Program-made: the position numbers and the translations under genes
Source: Leptonema illini DSM 21528
Lineage (GTDB): Bacteria > Spirochaetota > Leptospiria > Leptospirales > Leptonemataceae
Direction of reading: 5' to 3'
Assembly (NCBI RefSeq): GCF_000243335.1
Contig: NZ_JH597773.1
Coordinates: forward strand, 3,804,115 to 3,868,114
DNA length: 64,000 nucleotides
The notes under the pieces: generated by a model
Told to the model about the DNA's origin: nothing
Seen by the model: only the letters and a program-made list of their open reading frames with translations
The model's database searches: none
In this document: positions 50,921-59,481 of the stretch, one piece after another
How the letters are laid out: each line of letters opens with the position of its first letter
Numbering within the stretch: position 1 is the first letter of the stretch

Positions 50921-52537
50921 TCAGGCCATGCGGATCATTTTCAGATAGGCGTTGCGGAAATCGTTAAAGAAGAACTCTTCATCGCCGGCGTATAACTCCA
51001 CAAGCTGCCTCGTCTTCTCGTCCTTTAAGAACTCGCGATCGCTTGCAAGCATGGCAAGGCTGAGCGACATATCGTCGCGAAGAAGCCGCCTGAAATACTC
51101 GTTATCAAAGCGATACGGATTCTCGGTAAACTGGCGACCGTGCGCCTTGCCAAGCGTATGAGCGCCTGTCAGAGCGACCATCTCTTTGCGGTCGAGCCCC
51201 GCTCGTCTGAAGCGGATGAGCAGAGCCGGGAATCCTTCCATCTCTCGCGGTATACCGGGCGATTGAATCGACGGTTCGACGACGCTCTTTTTCTCGATGG
51301 GCAGCTCGATGGGAATGTAGGGGCCGCCTGTTAACTCGACGGCGACGGCTCCGGAAAGATAGATCAGCTCTGACGGCGAAATCGTCGGTAGCTCATGCCT
51401 TGCCACGCCGTCGGCCACCTCGTTAATAAAGGAAATGGCCGGAGCCAGGCCTTCATTATCCTCGTCGGCCAGTAGCTGTTCCATCGCCTCTTCGTCGCTG
51501 AGCGCTTTTGAGAATTCGCCGCGGGTCATCGCCTCATGAAAAGCCAGCCGCAGAATTTTTGGCGTGATGGTTAACGGCATCTTCCCTTTTAAGTACCGGC
51601 GGATAATCATTACGCCGTCGAGCTGGTTCTCGTTACAGGCCGATAGTTCATAGAGCTTCTTGCGCTCAGCCTTGCCCTTGAGGCGTGCGAGAAATACGCG
51701 GCCGACCTTAATCGTATCACAGGCGTTCGTAACGAATTCTTCAGAGGCGAGAATGGAGGCATTGGCCTTCTTCGTCGTGCTTTCAATGCGACTGGCCGTG
51801 TTTACGCCGTCGCCAAGAGCGGTGAATTCGCGGTGTTTGGGATGACCTACTTCGCCGACGACGACCCGGCCGAAATGAAGCCCGATGCCGATGCGGAATT
51901 TTTCGCCGAAATGCTTTTCGACGTATTCGTTAACATCGTGAAGTCCGCGTACCATCTCAAGAGCGGCTCTTGCCGCATTGCGACACTTCTCGGCATCGGG
52001 TTCGCCGTTCAGTCCGAACAGGGCCATGATGCCGTCGCCGATGTACTTGTCGATATGACCGCCGTTGTCGATGATAGCAGACCCCATCTGCTTGAAATAG
52101 CGATTGAGGATGTGAATGATGTCATAGGGTAACTGGCGTTCGGCAAAGGGAGTGAAGTCACGGATATCGCTGAAAAGAATGGCCAGACGCTCTTCATGTC
52201 CACCGGGGCCCGACGTTGAAACGGCGATCTCGGCGTCGGTATCGTCCATGACAAGCCGACGGATGCGAGCATCGCCGCGGATGCGCGCCTGGCAGGCAAG
52301 GCGGATGCCTTCTTCGAAATTCTTCTTTCGTGCGAGCTTCTTTTCTTCATCGGTTTGAGGCTCGAGGTTGTCCATCCCGTCGAGCACCATCACCCGACAC
52401 GTAGAGCAGCGGGCGTTACCCCCGCAGACGTGCATATGCGAGATGCCATTCTTTAGAGAGGCCTCAAGAATCGTGCTCCCACTTTCTGCGGAGAATGCGC
52501 CTTCATGTTCGTAGGTTAAAGTGATTTCATCGGCCAT
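50921..52537 (-). CDS. [2Fe-2S] ferredoxin - class III nucleotidyl cyclase - class I haem peroxidase fusion
   Basis: A 538-residue three-domain protein. (1) Plant-type ferredoxin, about 5-95, with cluster cysteines C38, C44, C47 and C82 (CGGNARCSTC, LACQAR). (2) Class III cyclase, about 112-300, with both metal Asp (D124 in FSDIRDFT, D168 in IGDGIMALFG) and N246/R250 in VNTASR. (3) A class I peroxidase-like domain, about 315-538, resembling ascorbate peroxidase: distal R330, F333 and H334 (LRLAFHEA), SGAVAVELTGGP, proximal H460 in ALTGAHTLGKAH, D478 in RFDNEYFRRLL, and the APX-like tail from 480 onward. The tryptophans of APX/CcP at the distal and proximal sites appear as Phe (F333, F470). 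It is cytoplasmic and overlaps the upstream membrane gene by 11 bases. It is likely a peroxide- or redox-gated second-messenger enzyme, which is inference. Confidence 0.9.
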   Translation of the reverse strand: MADEITLTYEHEGAFSAESGSTILEASLKNGISHMHVCGGNARCSTCRVMVLDGMDNLEPQTDEEKKLARKKNFEEGIRLACQARIRGDARIRRLVMDDTDAEIAVSTSGPGGHEERLAILFSDIRDFTPFAERQLPYDIIHILNRYFKQMGSAIIDNGGHIDKYIGDGIMALFGLNGEPDAEKCRNAARAALEMVRGLHDVNEYVEKHFGEKFRIGIGLHFGRVVVGEVGHPKHREFTALGDGVNTASRIESTTKKANASILASEEFVTNACDTIKVGRVFLARLKGKAERKKLYELSACNENQLDGVMIIRRYLKGKMPLTITPKILRLAFHEAMTRGEFSKALSDEEAMEQLLADEDNEGLAPAISFINEVADGVARHELPTISPSELIYLSGAVAVELTGGPYIPIELPIEKKSVVEPSIQSPGIPREMEGFPALLIRFRRAGLDRKEMVALTGAHTLGKAHGRQFTENPYRFDNEYFRRLLRDDMSLSLAMLASDREFLKDEKTRQLVELYAGDEEFFFNDFRNAYLKMIRMA

Positions 52538-53720
52538 GAGAAAAGACCTCTCGGATAACGGAATAGAGTGCGACGGATTCGCTCAATGTAAAGCCGTACA
52601 GACGATGCGGAAAGGCAAAAAAGCGCTTCAGAGCGAGATCCATCAGCTGCACGGGATTCAGCGTGATGTTGCGTACAAGCGCTCTGTAATCATCGCCGAA
52701 ATAACCGACGGCGGGAACTCCGACATGAGGAGAGAATACAAGGATGGGGGTGTGGTTTCGATCGCCTTTCGACGATGCTGCGAGATTTGAAGAAGAGACG
52801 GAGGCGCCGCCGGCCGTCGATGACGCTATGTCGGAGCGGAATACCGAGAAGCGTCGTTTAATAAAACGTCCCGATATGACGGAAAGTCCTTCATCAAAAA
52901 AGAGCGAGCGAATCGTGGAAAACGTTATCCACCCTGCGATCAAAATGAGAACGGGAAACACAAAAACAGCCGCCAGAATCGGAATCCCCTCAGCGAAGGC
53001 CGTAATCGCCATCGAGGCGATAAAGAGCAGGAACAGCACCGAGAGCGAGCTATGCTTTCGAGCTGCCGGATCTTTAAAGCGAAGCGTGCGCATATCGGGC
53101 GATAGAACGATGCGGCCCTCGGCCTTCAGACGCTGGATAACCCCTTTCAGATCGCCGGCTTGATCGACACGCAGCTCGGCCTGCAACTCCGGGATGGCGT
53201 GAGTGATCCGCAGACGCTCTTCGGGAGACGACGGCTCGGCAGGCGGCGTAAATCCCGATACGGAACAGAGCAGCTGTAGATCGGCGATGGCCTTTTCCTG
53301 TGAGCCATAGCTGGATATATCAAAATCAAGCCCGGCCGGACCGCGAAGATAAACGTAAAAAGGGCCCCGCCTGCGTCTACCCGACGAGCGAATACCGCAC
53401 TCTTTAAAAAAAGAAAGCGGCAGGGTCAGAGGAGGCCCCTTCTTTTCGAGGATGCGAAAGATACTGCGGTCGATCTGAAAGCCCGCAGGCTGAAAGCGGC
53501 CACCCAGTATTAACAGCATGCCGCCGGCTTCGGTGATGGATCCGAAGCCGAGAACCATCCACGAAAGCTTATCGAGCCAGTTTGAAGAAAGCAGCATCAA
53601 GACGCCGAGCGGAAGCAGAAAGCTACCCAGCACGACAAGGGCGATGCCGATTATTCTGCCTCGCTGTTTATAGCGAATAAACAGCGCTCCGTTCGTTTTT
53701 TCGTATACGGCGGGAAACAT
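52527..53720 (-). CDS. Membrane protein of unknown function
   Basis: A 397-residue protein with two N-terminal membrane helices (about 24-43 and 53-73), a cytoplasmic domain (about 80-220) and two more helices (about 228-265), followed by a C-terminal domain. A degenerate copy of the dispersed palindrome encodes HVGVPAVGYF in it. No enzyme motif is recognised. It is in the recG operon run: 11 bases after the leucyl aminopeptidase gene and overlapping the fusion protein by 11 bases, so it may supply the membrane link to the ferredoxin-cyclase-peroxidase. Confidence 0.6.
   Translation of the reverse strand: MFPAVYEKTNGALFIRYKQRGRIIGIALVVLGSFLLPLGVLMLLSSNWLDKLSWMVLGFGSITEAGGMLLILGGRFQPAGFQIDRSIFRILEKKGPPLTLPLSFFKECGIRSSGRRRRGPFYVYLRGPAGLDFDISSYGSQEKAIADLQLLCSVSGFTPPAEPSSPEERLRITHAIPELQAELRVDQAGDLKGVIQRLKAEGRIVLSPDMRTLRFKDPAARKHSSLSVLFLLFIASMAITAFAEGIPILAAVFVFPVLILIAGWITFSTIRSLFFDEGLSVISGRFIKRRFSVFRSDIASSTAGGASVSSSNLAASSKGDRNHTPILVFSPHVGVPAVGYFGDDYRALVRNITLNPVQLMDLALKRFFAFPHRLYGFTLSESVALYSVIREVFSHGR
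52711..52724. repeat. Degenerate copy of the dispersed palindrome
   Basis: GCGGGAACTCCGAC keeps the right arm and centre of the GTCGGAACTCCGAC element; the left arm differs at two positions. It is coding here, so chance or codon constraint cannot be excluded. Confidence 0.35.
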
Positions 53721-53731
53721 CGGTATTCCTG

Positions 53732-55306
53732 TTAACCCTGCGATAGCTCACGTAAGAAGCCCATCAGCCCGCGAACGGCGATGCCCGTAGCCTTTTCTTC
53801 AGACGTCATGTCGCCGCCGGCAACGTCGAGATGAAGAAGAGGCCTGTCGGATTTCTTTAATCCCGAGAAAACGAAAGCGGCCGCCGTCTGCGCTCCGCGA
53901 TACTTTTCATGACCGGTGTTGTTGATATCGGCGCCGTCAAGCTTGCTTTTGATGTCTTCGAAATCCTCTTCGACGATATCAAGCGTCTGACAGGGTTCTC
54001 CGTGACGTTCGCACGAGGCGGCGAAGCGATCGCGCCACTGCGTATCGGTGGCCATGAGGGCGATGCGTGGTCCGACGGCGCGCGAAGCGGAGCCGGTTAA
54101 CGTAGCGATCGTGAAAAGCAGATCGGGATTCTCGCGCTCCGCCTGCGTGACGGCGTCGATCAGCGTCAGGCGCCCTTCGGCGTCCGTATGTCGTATCTCG
54201 ACTTTTTTGCCGCTCGACGTGTTCACGATGGAGTCGGGAATCATCGCGTCGGAATCGATCTTATTCGGAGTGGCCGCCAGATACGCCGTTACCTCGACGT
54301 TCGGCAGCTTCAGAGCGGCGATCTCTCGTAAAACGGAAAGCACGGTGGCGCCGCCCGTCATATCGGCCTTCATCGTGTTCATGTAAGGATCGGGCTTCAC
54401 CTGATAGCCGCCCGTATCGAAGATCACGCTCTTGCCGATCAGGGCGATGCGGTGCCGTACATCGGTCGCCGGCTTATACGTGGCCGTGATCCACTTCGGA
54501 GGGTCGGTTGCAAGCGATCCTTTCGCCACTTCGAAGAAGCAGGGCATCTGTTCGCTGATCCATTTCACGTCGTCTTCGATACGAACGGCGATGCCCTGAC
54601 TTTCAAGCGTACGCGCCTCGTCGACAAGCGTCGTTGTGCGCTTGATGTTCGCCGGCATGTTTACGAGATCCATGGCTGATGCCCGTGCTCGCGCCGTCGC
54701 AAGGCCGAAGTCGGGCAGAGAAGCGAGATCGCTTGCGCTTCCGTGAAGCAGAAGTTCGGATAACGCTTTGCCTGGCTCCTTTGCCTCGCGTGAATGATAG
54801 CAATAGTCGCCGGCCGCGCAGATAAGCTGCAATCCGACCTGATAGGCCGCAGAACCGTTCGTCGAGCCGGATTCCAATGTCAGGTTCGAACCGGAATCAA
54901 TCGTCGGCTGCAGCGTGGCGATCATAGCGGGAAGATCTTTACGTTGAATGGAGGCAAAGGCCTTCGCGAAGGCCTTATGCAGCCGGTAAGGGCGGGCCTT
55001 GCTCGATTTGCCGAGGCCGACAAAGAGCATGGGATTGGAAAGGGAGGGCGAGCTGAGGTACACCGAAGAGGCGGCCGCTCCATTAAAGCCCTCGCCTTTC
55101 AAAAAGGCGGGAAGATCAAGGCCGGTGAGCTGTTGCAGTTCATTCAACTGTGCATTGAGCACGAAAGAGGGTTCGGGCTCGTCCGATTCGGACTGAAAGA
55201 CGGGCAGCACGGCAAGGGCGCCGGGCTTTGCTTTGAGCAGATCAGAGAAGGAACCGGAGGAGGCGCTGACGGATTGAAGGCGAGTGGGCATGAGACAGTG
55301 GTCCAT
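53732..55306 (-). CDS. pepA: Leucyl aminopeptidase (M17 family)
   Basis: Zinc/manganese aminopeptidase of the PepA family. The C-terminal catalytic domain has the metal and active-site motifs: VIFDTGGYQVKP, MNTMKADMTGGATVL and HTDAEGRLTLIDA (family NTDAEGRL with Asn changed to His), followed by LLFTIATLTGSA. The N-terminal macro-like domain is shorter and divergent. The start is uncertain: ATG 55306 is chosen with GGGGG upstream; ATG 55291 is the alternative and TTG 55324 is possible. It is central to the minus-strand run, 33 bases after the HAMP-cyclase gene. It recycles peptides in the cytosol. Confidence 0.87.
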   Translation of the reverse strand: MDHCLMPTRLQSVSASSGSFSDLLKAKPGALAVLPVFQSESDEPEPSFVLNAQLNELQQLTGLDLPAFLKGEGFNGAAASSVYLSSPSLSNPMLFVGLGKSSKARPYRLHKAFAKAFASIQRKDLPAMIATLQPTIDSGSNLTLESGSTNGSAAYQVGLQLICAAGDYCYHSREAKEPGKALSELLLHGSASDLASLPDFGLATARARASAMDLVNMPANIKRTTTLVDEARTLESQGIAVRIEDDVKWISEQMPCFFEVAKGSLATDPPKWITATYKPATDVRHRIALIGKSVIFDTGGYQVKPDPYMNTMKADMTGGATVLSVLREIAALKLPNVEVTAYLAATPNKIDSDAMIPDSIVNTSSGKKVEIRHTDAEGRLTLIDAVTQAERENPDLLFTIATLTGSASRAVGPRIALMATDTQWRDRFAASCERHGEPCQTLDIVEEDFEDIKSKLDGADINNTGHEKYRGAQTAAAFVFSGLKKSDRPLLHLDVAGGDMTSEEKATGIAVRGLMGFLRELSQG

Positions 55307-55339
55307 GCCCCCGTCTGACTTCAAGCAAATTCAGGCCTG

Positions 55340-57190
55340 CTATTTTGAAGCGACGCGAAAGATGCCGTCCCAGGGAACGGGCAGACCTTTCTTGCGATAG
55401 TAGATGATCCTTTTTAGGTAGGCGATGACGGCTCGATCGGTCGGCTCGTCATGATACAGCTTCTTGAAAACACGGTAGGCATCGTCCATTCTGCCGGCTG
55501 CAAAATGCTGCACGCCCATCTCGAAGGCCTCGCGATTCACCCAGCGCACCTTCGGATCGGTCTCCAGCGTCGACGTCGCCGGTGCATCAAGTGCCTCGTA
55601 CACATCGACGCCTTCTTCGCGTCCGACGACGCGTACCCGCCCCATATGGCGGAAGCGGTCGCGCGTTCCCATACGATCCACCGTATCTTCGCTGACGAGC
55701 ACGGTGACGCCGAAGGCCTTGGTCAGCCCTTCGATGCGCGACGATAAATTCACCGTATCGCCGATGACGGTCGTATCCATCCTTTGGTTTTCGCCGATCG
55801 TGCCGAGCATGATCTGTCCGGTGTGGATGCCGATGCCGATGCGCACCGGATACTCGCCCGCCTCTTCGCGGCGATCGTTGAAATCTCGCAGACGGCGACA
55901 TATCTCAAACGCCGCTTCGAGCGCGTCTTCTGGGCGCGCGGGGAAGAGCGCCATGATGCCGTCGCCAATATACTTGTCGATGAAGCCCTGATGTTCGCGC
56001 ACCGCCGGGCCGATACGTTCGAGGTAACCGTTGATAAAGCGGAACGTACCGTCGGGACCGAGACCTTCCGAAAGCGTCGTGAATTTGCGGATGTCAGAGA
56101 ATAGAATCGTCATCTCGGCGCCGGACTGTTCGCCGAGAAAGACCTCGGTGATATCTTCTTTGCCGAGGCGATGCAAGAACTCAAATGGCACAAAACGCCG
56201 GAACGATTCCAGCAGCCGGCTCATGCGACGGTCGTATTCGAGAATCGTATCGGCCATGTTGTTGAAGTTAGCCGAAAGCACGCCGATTTCGTCGGCCGAT
56301 TGCACATGTGAGCGCACGCTGAAATCCTTCTGGCCGAACTGAAGTACGATGCGGTTTAATGCAAGGACAGGCCCTGTAAAAAGGCGCCCCAGCCAGATCG
56401 ATATGGCCGAGGTGATGACGATGGCGAAAATGCCGACAAGAATGGAGGATCGCGTTACCTGACGCAACGCTACCTGCATATTCTCGCTGGAAACGTCGAG
56501 ACCGAGCACGGCGACGGGACGGCCGCTCACGTCGCGAATCGGCGCGTAACCGGTGAAGCTGTAGATCTGATACGCCTCATCGAAGTAGAATTCATCGTCG
56601 ACGGCCGCCTTCATCTCGCGAAGGGCCGTGATAGCGGTCGGCATGGTGCTGATATCGTAGGTCGATCCGAAATGAGAGATCTCTTCGACCTCTTCGCCTC
56701 GTCCGGCCGCCTCTTTTAATTTGAGCACGTCGGCGTCGGCAAGAAATACGGCCTCGGCTTCGTTAATCGATGGAATCCAGATGTAGGCATAGCGGATCAG
56801 CTCAGGCTTTGTATCGCGAATAAAATTCAGTTCTTCGCTCAGTCTTTTATAGTCAGCGCCCTTTTCTATAGAATCAGCATAAGCAAAGGCAGCGTTCGTG
56901 CCGGCAGAAGGATCGGTCGTATCTTTGCCGTCGCCGGTCGCTGATCCGGCATTGGGATTCTGCGCGCGAAGCCTGTCTGCAAGTCTCGCCGCAGTCGTCG
57001 CATCGATCGTTTTCGCGCTGAGCGTGACGACCTGCAAGAGCCGATCGCGGACCTCGATCGTGAATTCGCGTTCAAGAATGCGATAGGAAACGAAGGCCAG
57101 GGTAACGCTGAGAGCGATACTGAGCATGAGAAAGGCGGCCGTAATTTTCAGACGAAGGCTGGAGAGGAATTTCACTTTGATTTCTTCCAT
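55340..57190 (-). CDS. Membrane sensor-HAMP-class III nucleotidyl cyclase
   Basis: A receptor cyclase of about 616 residues. Transmembrane helix 1 lies near residue 15-38, a periplasmic dCache-like sensor (about 40-250) at FTGYAPIRDVSGRPVAVLGLD, helix 2 near 255-275 and a HAMP linker near 275-330. The cyclase domain is near 360-530, with metal Asp in ILFSDIRKFTTL and YIGDGIMALFP, and NLSSRIE for the Asn/Arg pair. A short TPR-like tail follows. An ATG at 57190 is used; a GTG at 57205 is also in frame. An extracellular ligand would regulate nucleotide production. It lies between recG and pepA. Confidence 0.9.
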   Translation of the reverse strand: MEEIKVKFLSSLRLKITAAFLMLSIALSVTLAFVSYRILEREFTIEVRDRLLQVVTLSAKTIDATTAARLADRLRAQNPNAGSATGDGKDTTDPSAGTNAAFAYADSIEKGADYKRLSEELNFIRDTKPELIRYAYIWIPSINEAEAVFLADADVLKLKEAAGRGEEVEEISHFGSTYDISTMPTAITALREMKAAVDDEFYFDEAYQIYSFTGYAPIRDVSGRPVAVLGLDVSSENMQVALRQVTRSSILVGIFAIVITSAISIWLGRLFTGPVLALNRIVLQFGQKDFSVRSHVQSADEIGVLSANFNNMADTILEYDRRMSRLLESFRRFVPFEFLHRLGKEDITEVFLGEQSGAEMTILFSDIRKFTTLSEGLGPDGTFRFINGYLERIGPAVREHQGFIDKYIGDGIMALFPARPEDALEAAFEICRRLRDFNDRREEAGEYPVRIGIGIHTGQIMLGTIGENQRMDTTVIGDTVNLSSRIEGLTKAFGVTVLVSEDTVDRMGTRDRFRHMGRVRVVGREEGVDVYEALDAPATSTLETDPKVRWVNREAFEMGVQHFAAGRMDDAYRVFKKLYHDEPTDRAVIAYLKRIIYYRKKGLPVPWDGIFRVASK

Positions 57191-57298
57191 AAAGCGAAGG
57201 ACCACGTTACGAACGGCCCCTTGCGCGTATGCCGAAAACAGCGCCTTACACGGCTCTGTTTACTGCGCAATATGACGGTATCGATGAGAAGAATCCGA

Positions 57299-59374
57299 TC
57301 AGTTTGGAAAAACGATGACGCCTTCTTCGAAGCGATGACGGATGGCCTGCACGGCGGCCTCGGTCAGATCGCCGCCGGTGCGGGCATCCTCATACGAAAT
57401 CTCGACAAGAGTGCGATCCTTCACGAAGTCGGCAAGCTTGAAGCCGGGAAGACCATGTTGCTTGAGCCCCAGAAGTTCGCCCGGTCCGCGAAGCCTCAGA
57501 TCGACCTCGGCAAGCGCAAAGCCGTCTTCGCTATCGACCAGGGCCTGCAGGCGTTCGCGGGCGGAATCGGTCGTGCTATCCGACATGAGAACGCAGAAGG
57601 ACTCTTCGCTTCCGCGGCCCACACGTCCGCGAAGCTGATGCAGCTGCGAGATACCGAAGCGATCGGCATGCTCGATAACCATGATCGTCGCGTTGGGCAC
57701 GTCTACTCCGACCTCGATGACGGTCGTGCTGACGAGGATCTGCACGCGTCCGGCGCGAAACTCGTTCATCACGCGCTCGCGATCAGGCCCTTTCATCTTG
57801 CCGTGCAGAAGCTCGACCTTGAATTCAGGAAAGATCGCCGTGCGCAGCTCTTCGCAGGCGTCTGTGGCGGCCCGCAGATCGAGCTTCTCGCTTTCGTCGA
57901 TGACGGGAAAGACGATGTAGCACTGACGTCCCTTCGAGACATGATTGCGGATGGACTGATACATACCCTTGCGGCGCTCTTCGGTCAGCCACATCGTCTT
58001 GATGGGCTTGCGTCCGGCGGGCTTTTCTTTCAATAAAACGGGCTCAAGATCGGCGAAGACGGTTAAACATAGCGATCGCGGAATCGGAGTGGCCGTCATG
58101 GCGATCAGATCGGGGTTCTTGCCTTTACGGCGCAGAAGCTCTCGCTGCTCCACTCCGAAGCGATGCTGTTCGTCGATGATGACGAGGCCGAGGCTTTCAA
58201 ATTCGACGCTCGGTTCGATCAGGCTGTGTGTGCCGATGATGAGGTTGGCGTCGCCTCGCTTGATGCGGTCGATCGTCAGCTCTCGGCTTTTCTTCGTGTC
58301 GGCCGCCGTCAGGATCTCCATATGCACGCCCGGAAGCATGCCGGGCAGCGTCGACAGCGTACGAAAGTGCTGTCGTGCGAGAATCTCAGTCGGAGCCATC
58401 AGCGCCACCTGACAGTTGTTCTCGATGTAATGCAGGGCGAGCGCGAAGGCCACAAGCGTCTTGCCCGAGCCGACGTCCCCCTGTAAAAGATACGCCGCCA
58501 TCGAATCGCGCTGGCATCCGGTCACGATCGTCTCGATGGCTTTTTTCTGCGCTGCGGTTAACTCGAACGGCAGGTTGAGGATGAGCTGCTGGAACAGGGC
58601 GCTCTTGCCGTAAGGCAGGGGCCAGAGCTCGCGGGTGAAGCGACGGCGCAGCTCCTGTTTGCGATGCATCAGCGCTCCGAAAAGAAAGAGCTCTTCGTAT
58701 TTCAGATGCCGTATCGCCTCGGCTAACGATTCTTCGGATTCCGGAAAATGAATCTGCTCAAGCGCCCATCGTCGCCCCTGAAATCCGTGCTTCTTGCGGA
58801 TGGATTCGGGAAAAAGTTCGGGTACGTCGAAAAGCGTCGGCGCTTGAAACGCTGCATCGATGAGACGACGCATTCCGCGGCTGTCGAGCGACGCCTTCTT
58901 CAACCGATCGTTACCCGGATAAAGCGGCACGATGCGGCCGGAGTGAATCGCCCCTTCCATATCGGCGGAGTCGAGCGTTTCAAGCTCCGGATGCACCATC
59001 TGAAATCCGCCGCCGAATTTCTCAAGGCGACCGGACACGGCGAGATAGGCGTCGGCCTTCAGAGCATAACGGTAGAAGTTCACGCCGTGAAAGAATACAA
59101 GCGTCAGCGGATGCCCCTGTAACGTACGCACCTGCGCCATCAGACGCGAACGCTTGCCATGTGCGAGAAAGCTTGACTTTACCTGCACCACAAGCGTCGC
59201 CGGACCTTCTTCAAGAAAGACCATCTCGCGCACGGACCGATCAAGATATCGTCGCGGCAGATAATAGAGAAGATCTTCAACGGTGGCGATGGCCTCTTGC
59301 AGCAGGGCCTTTTTTTTCGCTTCTCCGACTCCTTTTACAAGATCTACCGGTACTTCAGAGAAGGAGCGGGGCAT
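57299..59374 (-). CDS. recG: ATP-dependent DNA helicase RecG
   Basis: Superfamily 2 helicase that remodels stalled replication forks and Holliday junctions. The wedge/OB region (about 1-190; EVPVDLVKGVGEAKKKAL and RSRLMAQVRTL) precedes the helicase core: Walker A GDVGSGKT (299-306), DEQHRFGVEQR (DExH box), MTATPIPRSL (motif III), and STTVIEVGVDVPNA plus QLHQLRGRVGRG in the second RecA lobe. At 691 residues it is a standard length. It starts the five-gene minus-strand run towards the ferredoxin-cyclase-peroxidase gene. Confidence 0.95.
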   Translation of the reverse strand: MPRSFSEVPVDLVKGVGEAKKKALLQEAIATVEDLLYYLPRRYLDRSVREMVFLEEGPATLVVQVKSSFLAHGKRSRLMAQVRTLQGHPLTLVFFHGVNFYRYALKADAYLAVSGRLEKFGGGFQMVHPELETLDSADMEGAIHSGRIVPLYPGNDRLKKASLDSRGMRRLIDAAFQAPTLFDVPELFPESIRKKHGFQGRRWALEQIHFPESEESLAEAIRHLKYEELFLFGALMHRKQELRRRFTRELWPLPYGKSALFQQLILNLPFELTAAQKKAIETIVTGCQRDSMAAYLLQGDVGSGKTLVAFALALHYIENNCQVALMAPTEILARQHFRTLSTLPGMLPGVHMEILTAADTKKSRELTIDRIKRGDANLIIGTHSLIEPSVEFESLGLVIIDEQHRFGVEQRELLRRKGKNPDLIAMTATPIPRSLCLTVFADLEPVLLKEKPAGRKPIKTMWLTEERRKGMYQSIRNHVSKGRQCYIVFPVIDESEKLDLRAATDACEELRTAIFPEFKVELLHGKMKGPDRERVMNEFRAGRVQILVSTTVIEVGVDVPNATIMVIEHADRFGISQLHQLRGRVGRGSEESFCVLMSDSTTDSARERLQALVDSEDGFALAEVDLRLRGPGELLGLKQHGLPGFKLADFVKDRTLVEISYEDARTGGDLTEAAVQAIRHRFEEGVIVFPN

Positions 59375-59481
59375 GACTCAAGAAAGCAACGCAGACTGTG
59401 ACGTCAAATCTTCGATGAATGCCAGTGGAATTGACAGTTCCGAAAAGTACCGACAGAATTAAGATAGTTTTTGTTTGACCG

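Noticed and set aside
54794-55318. 174-codon + strand frame opposite pepA
   Set aside because: Antisense shadow; Gly/Arg-rich with no domain.
57221-58036. 271-codon open frame opposite recG
   Set aside because: Antisense to highly conserved RecG motifs; no ribosome site or domain.
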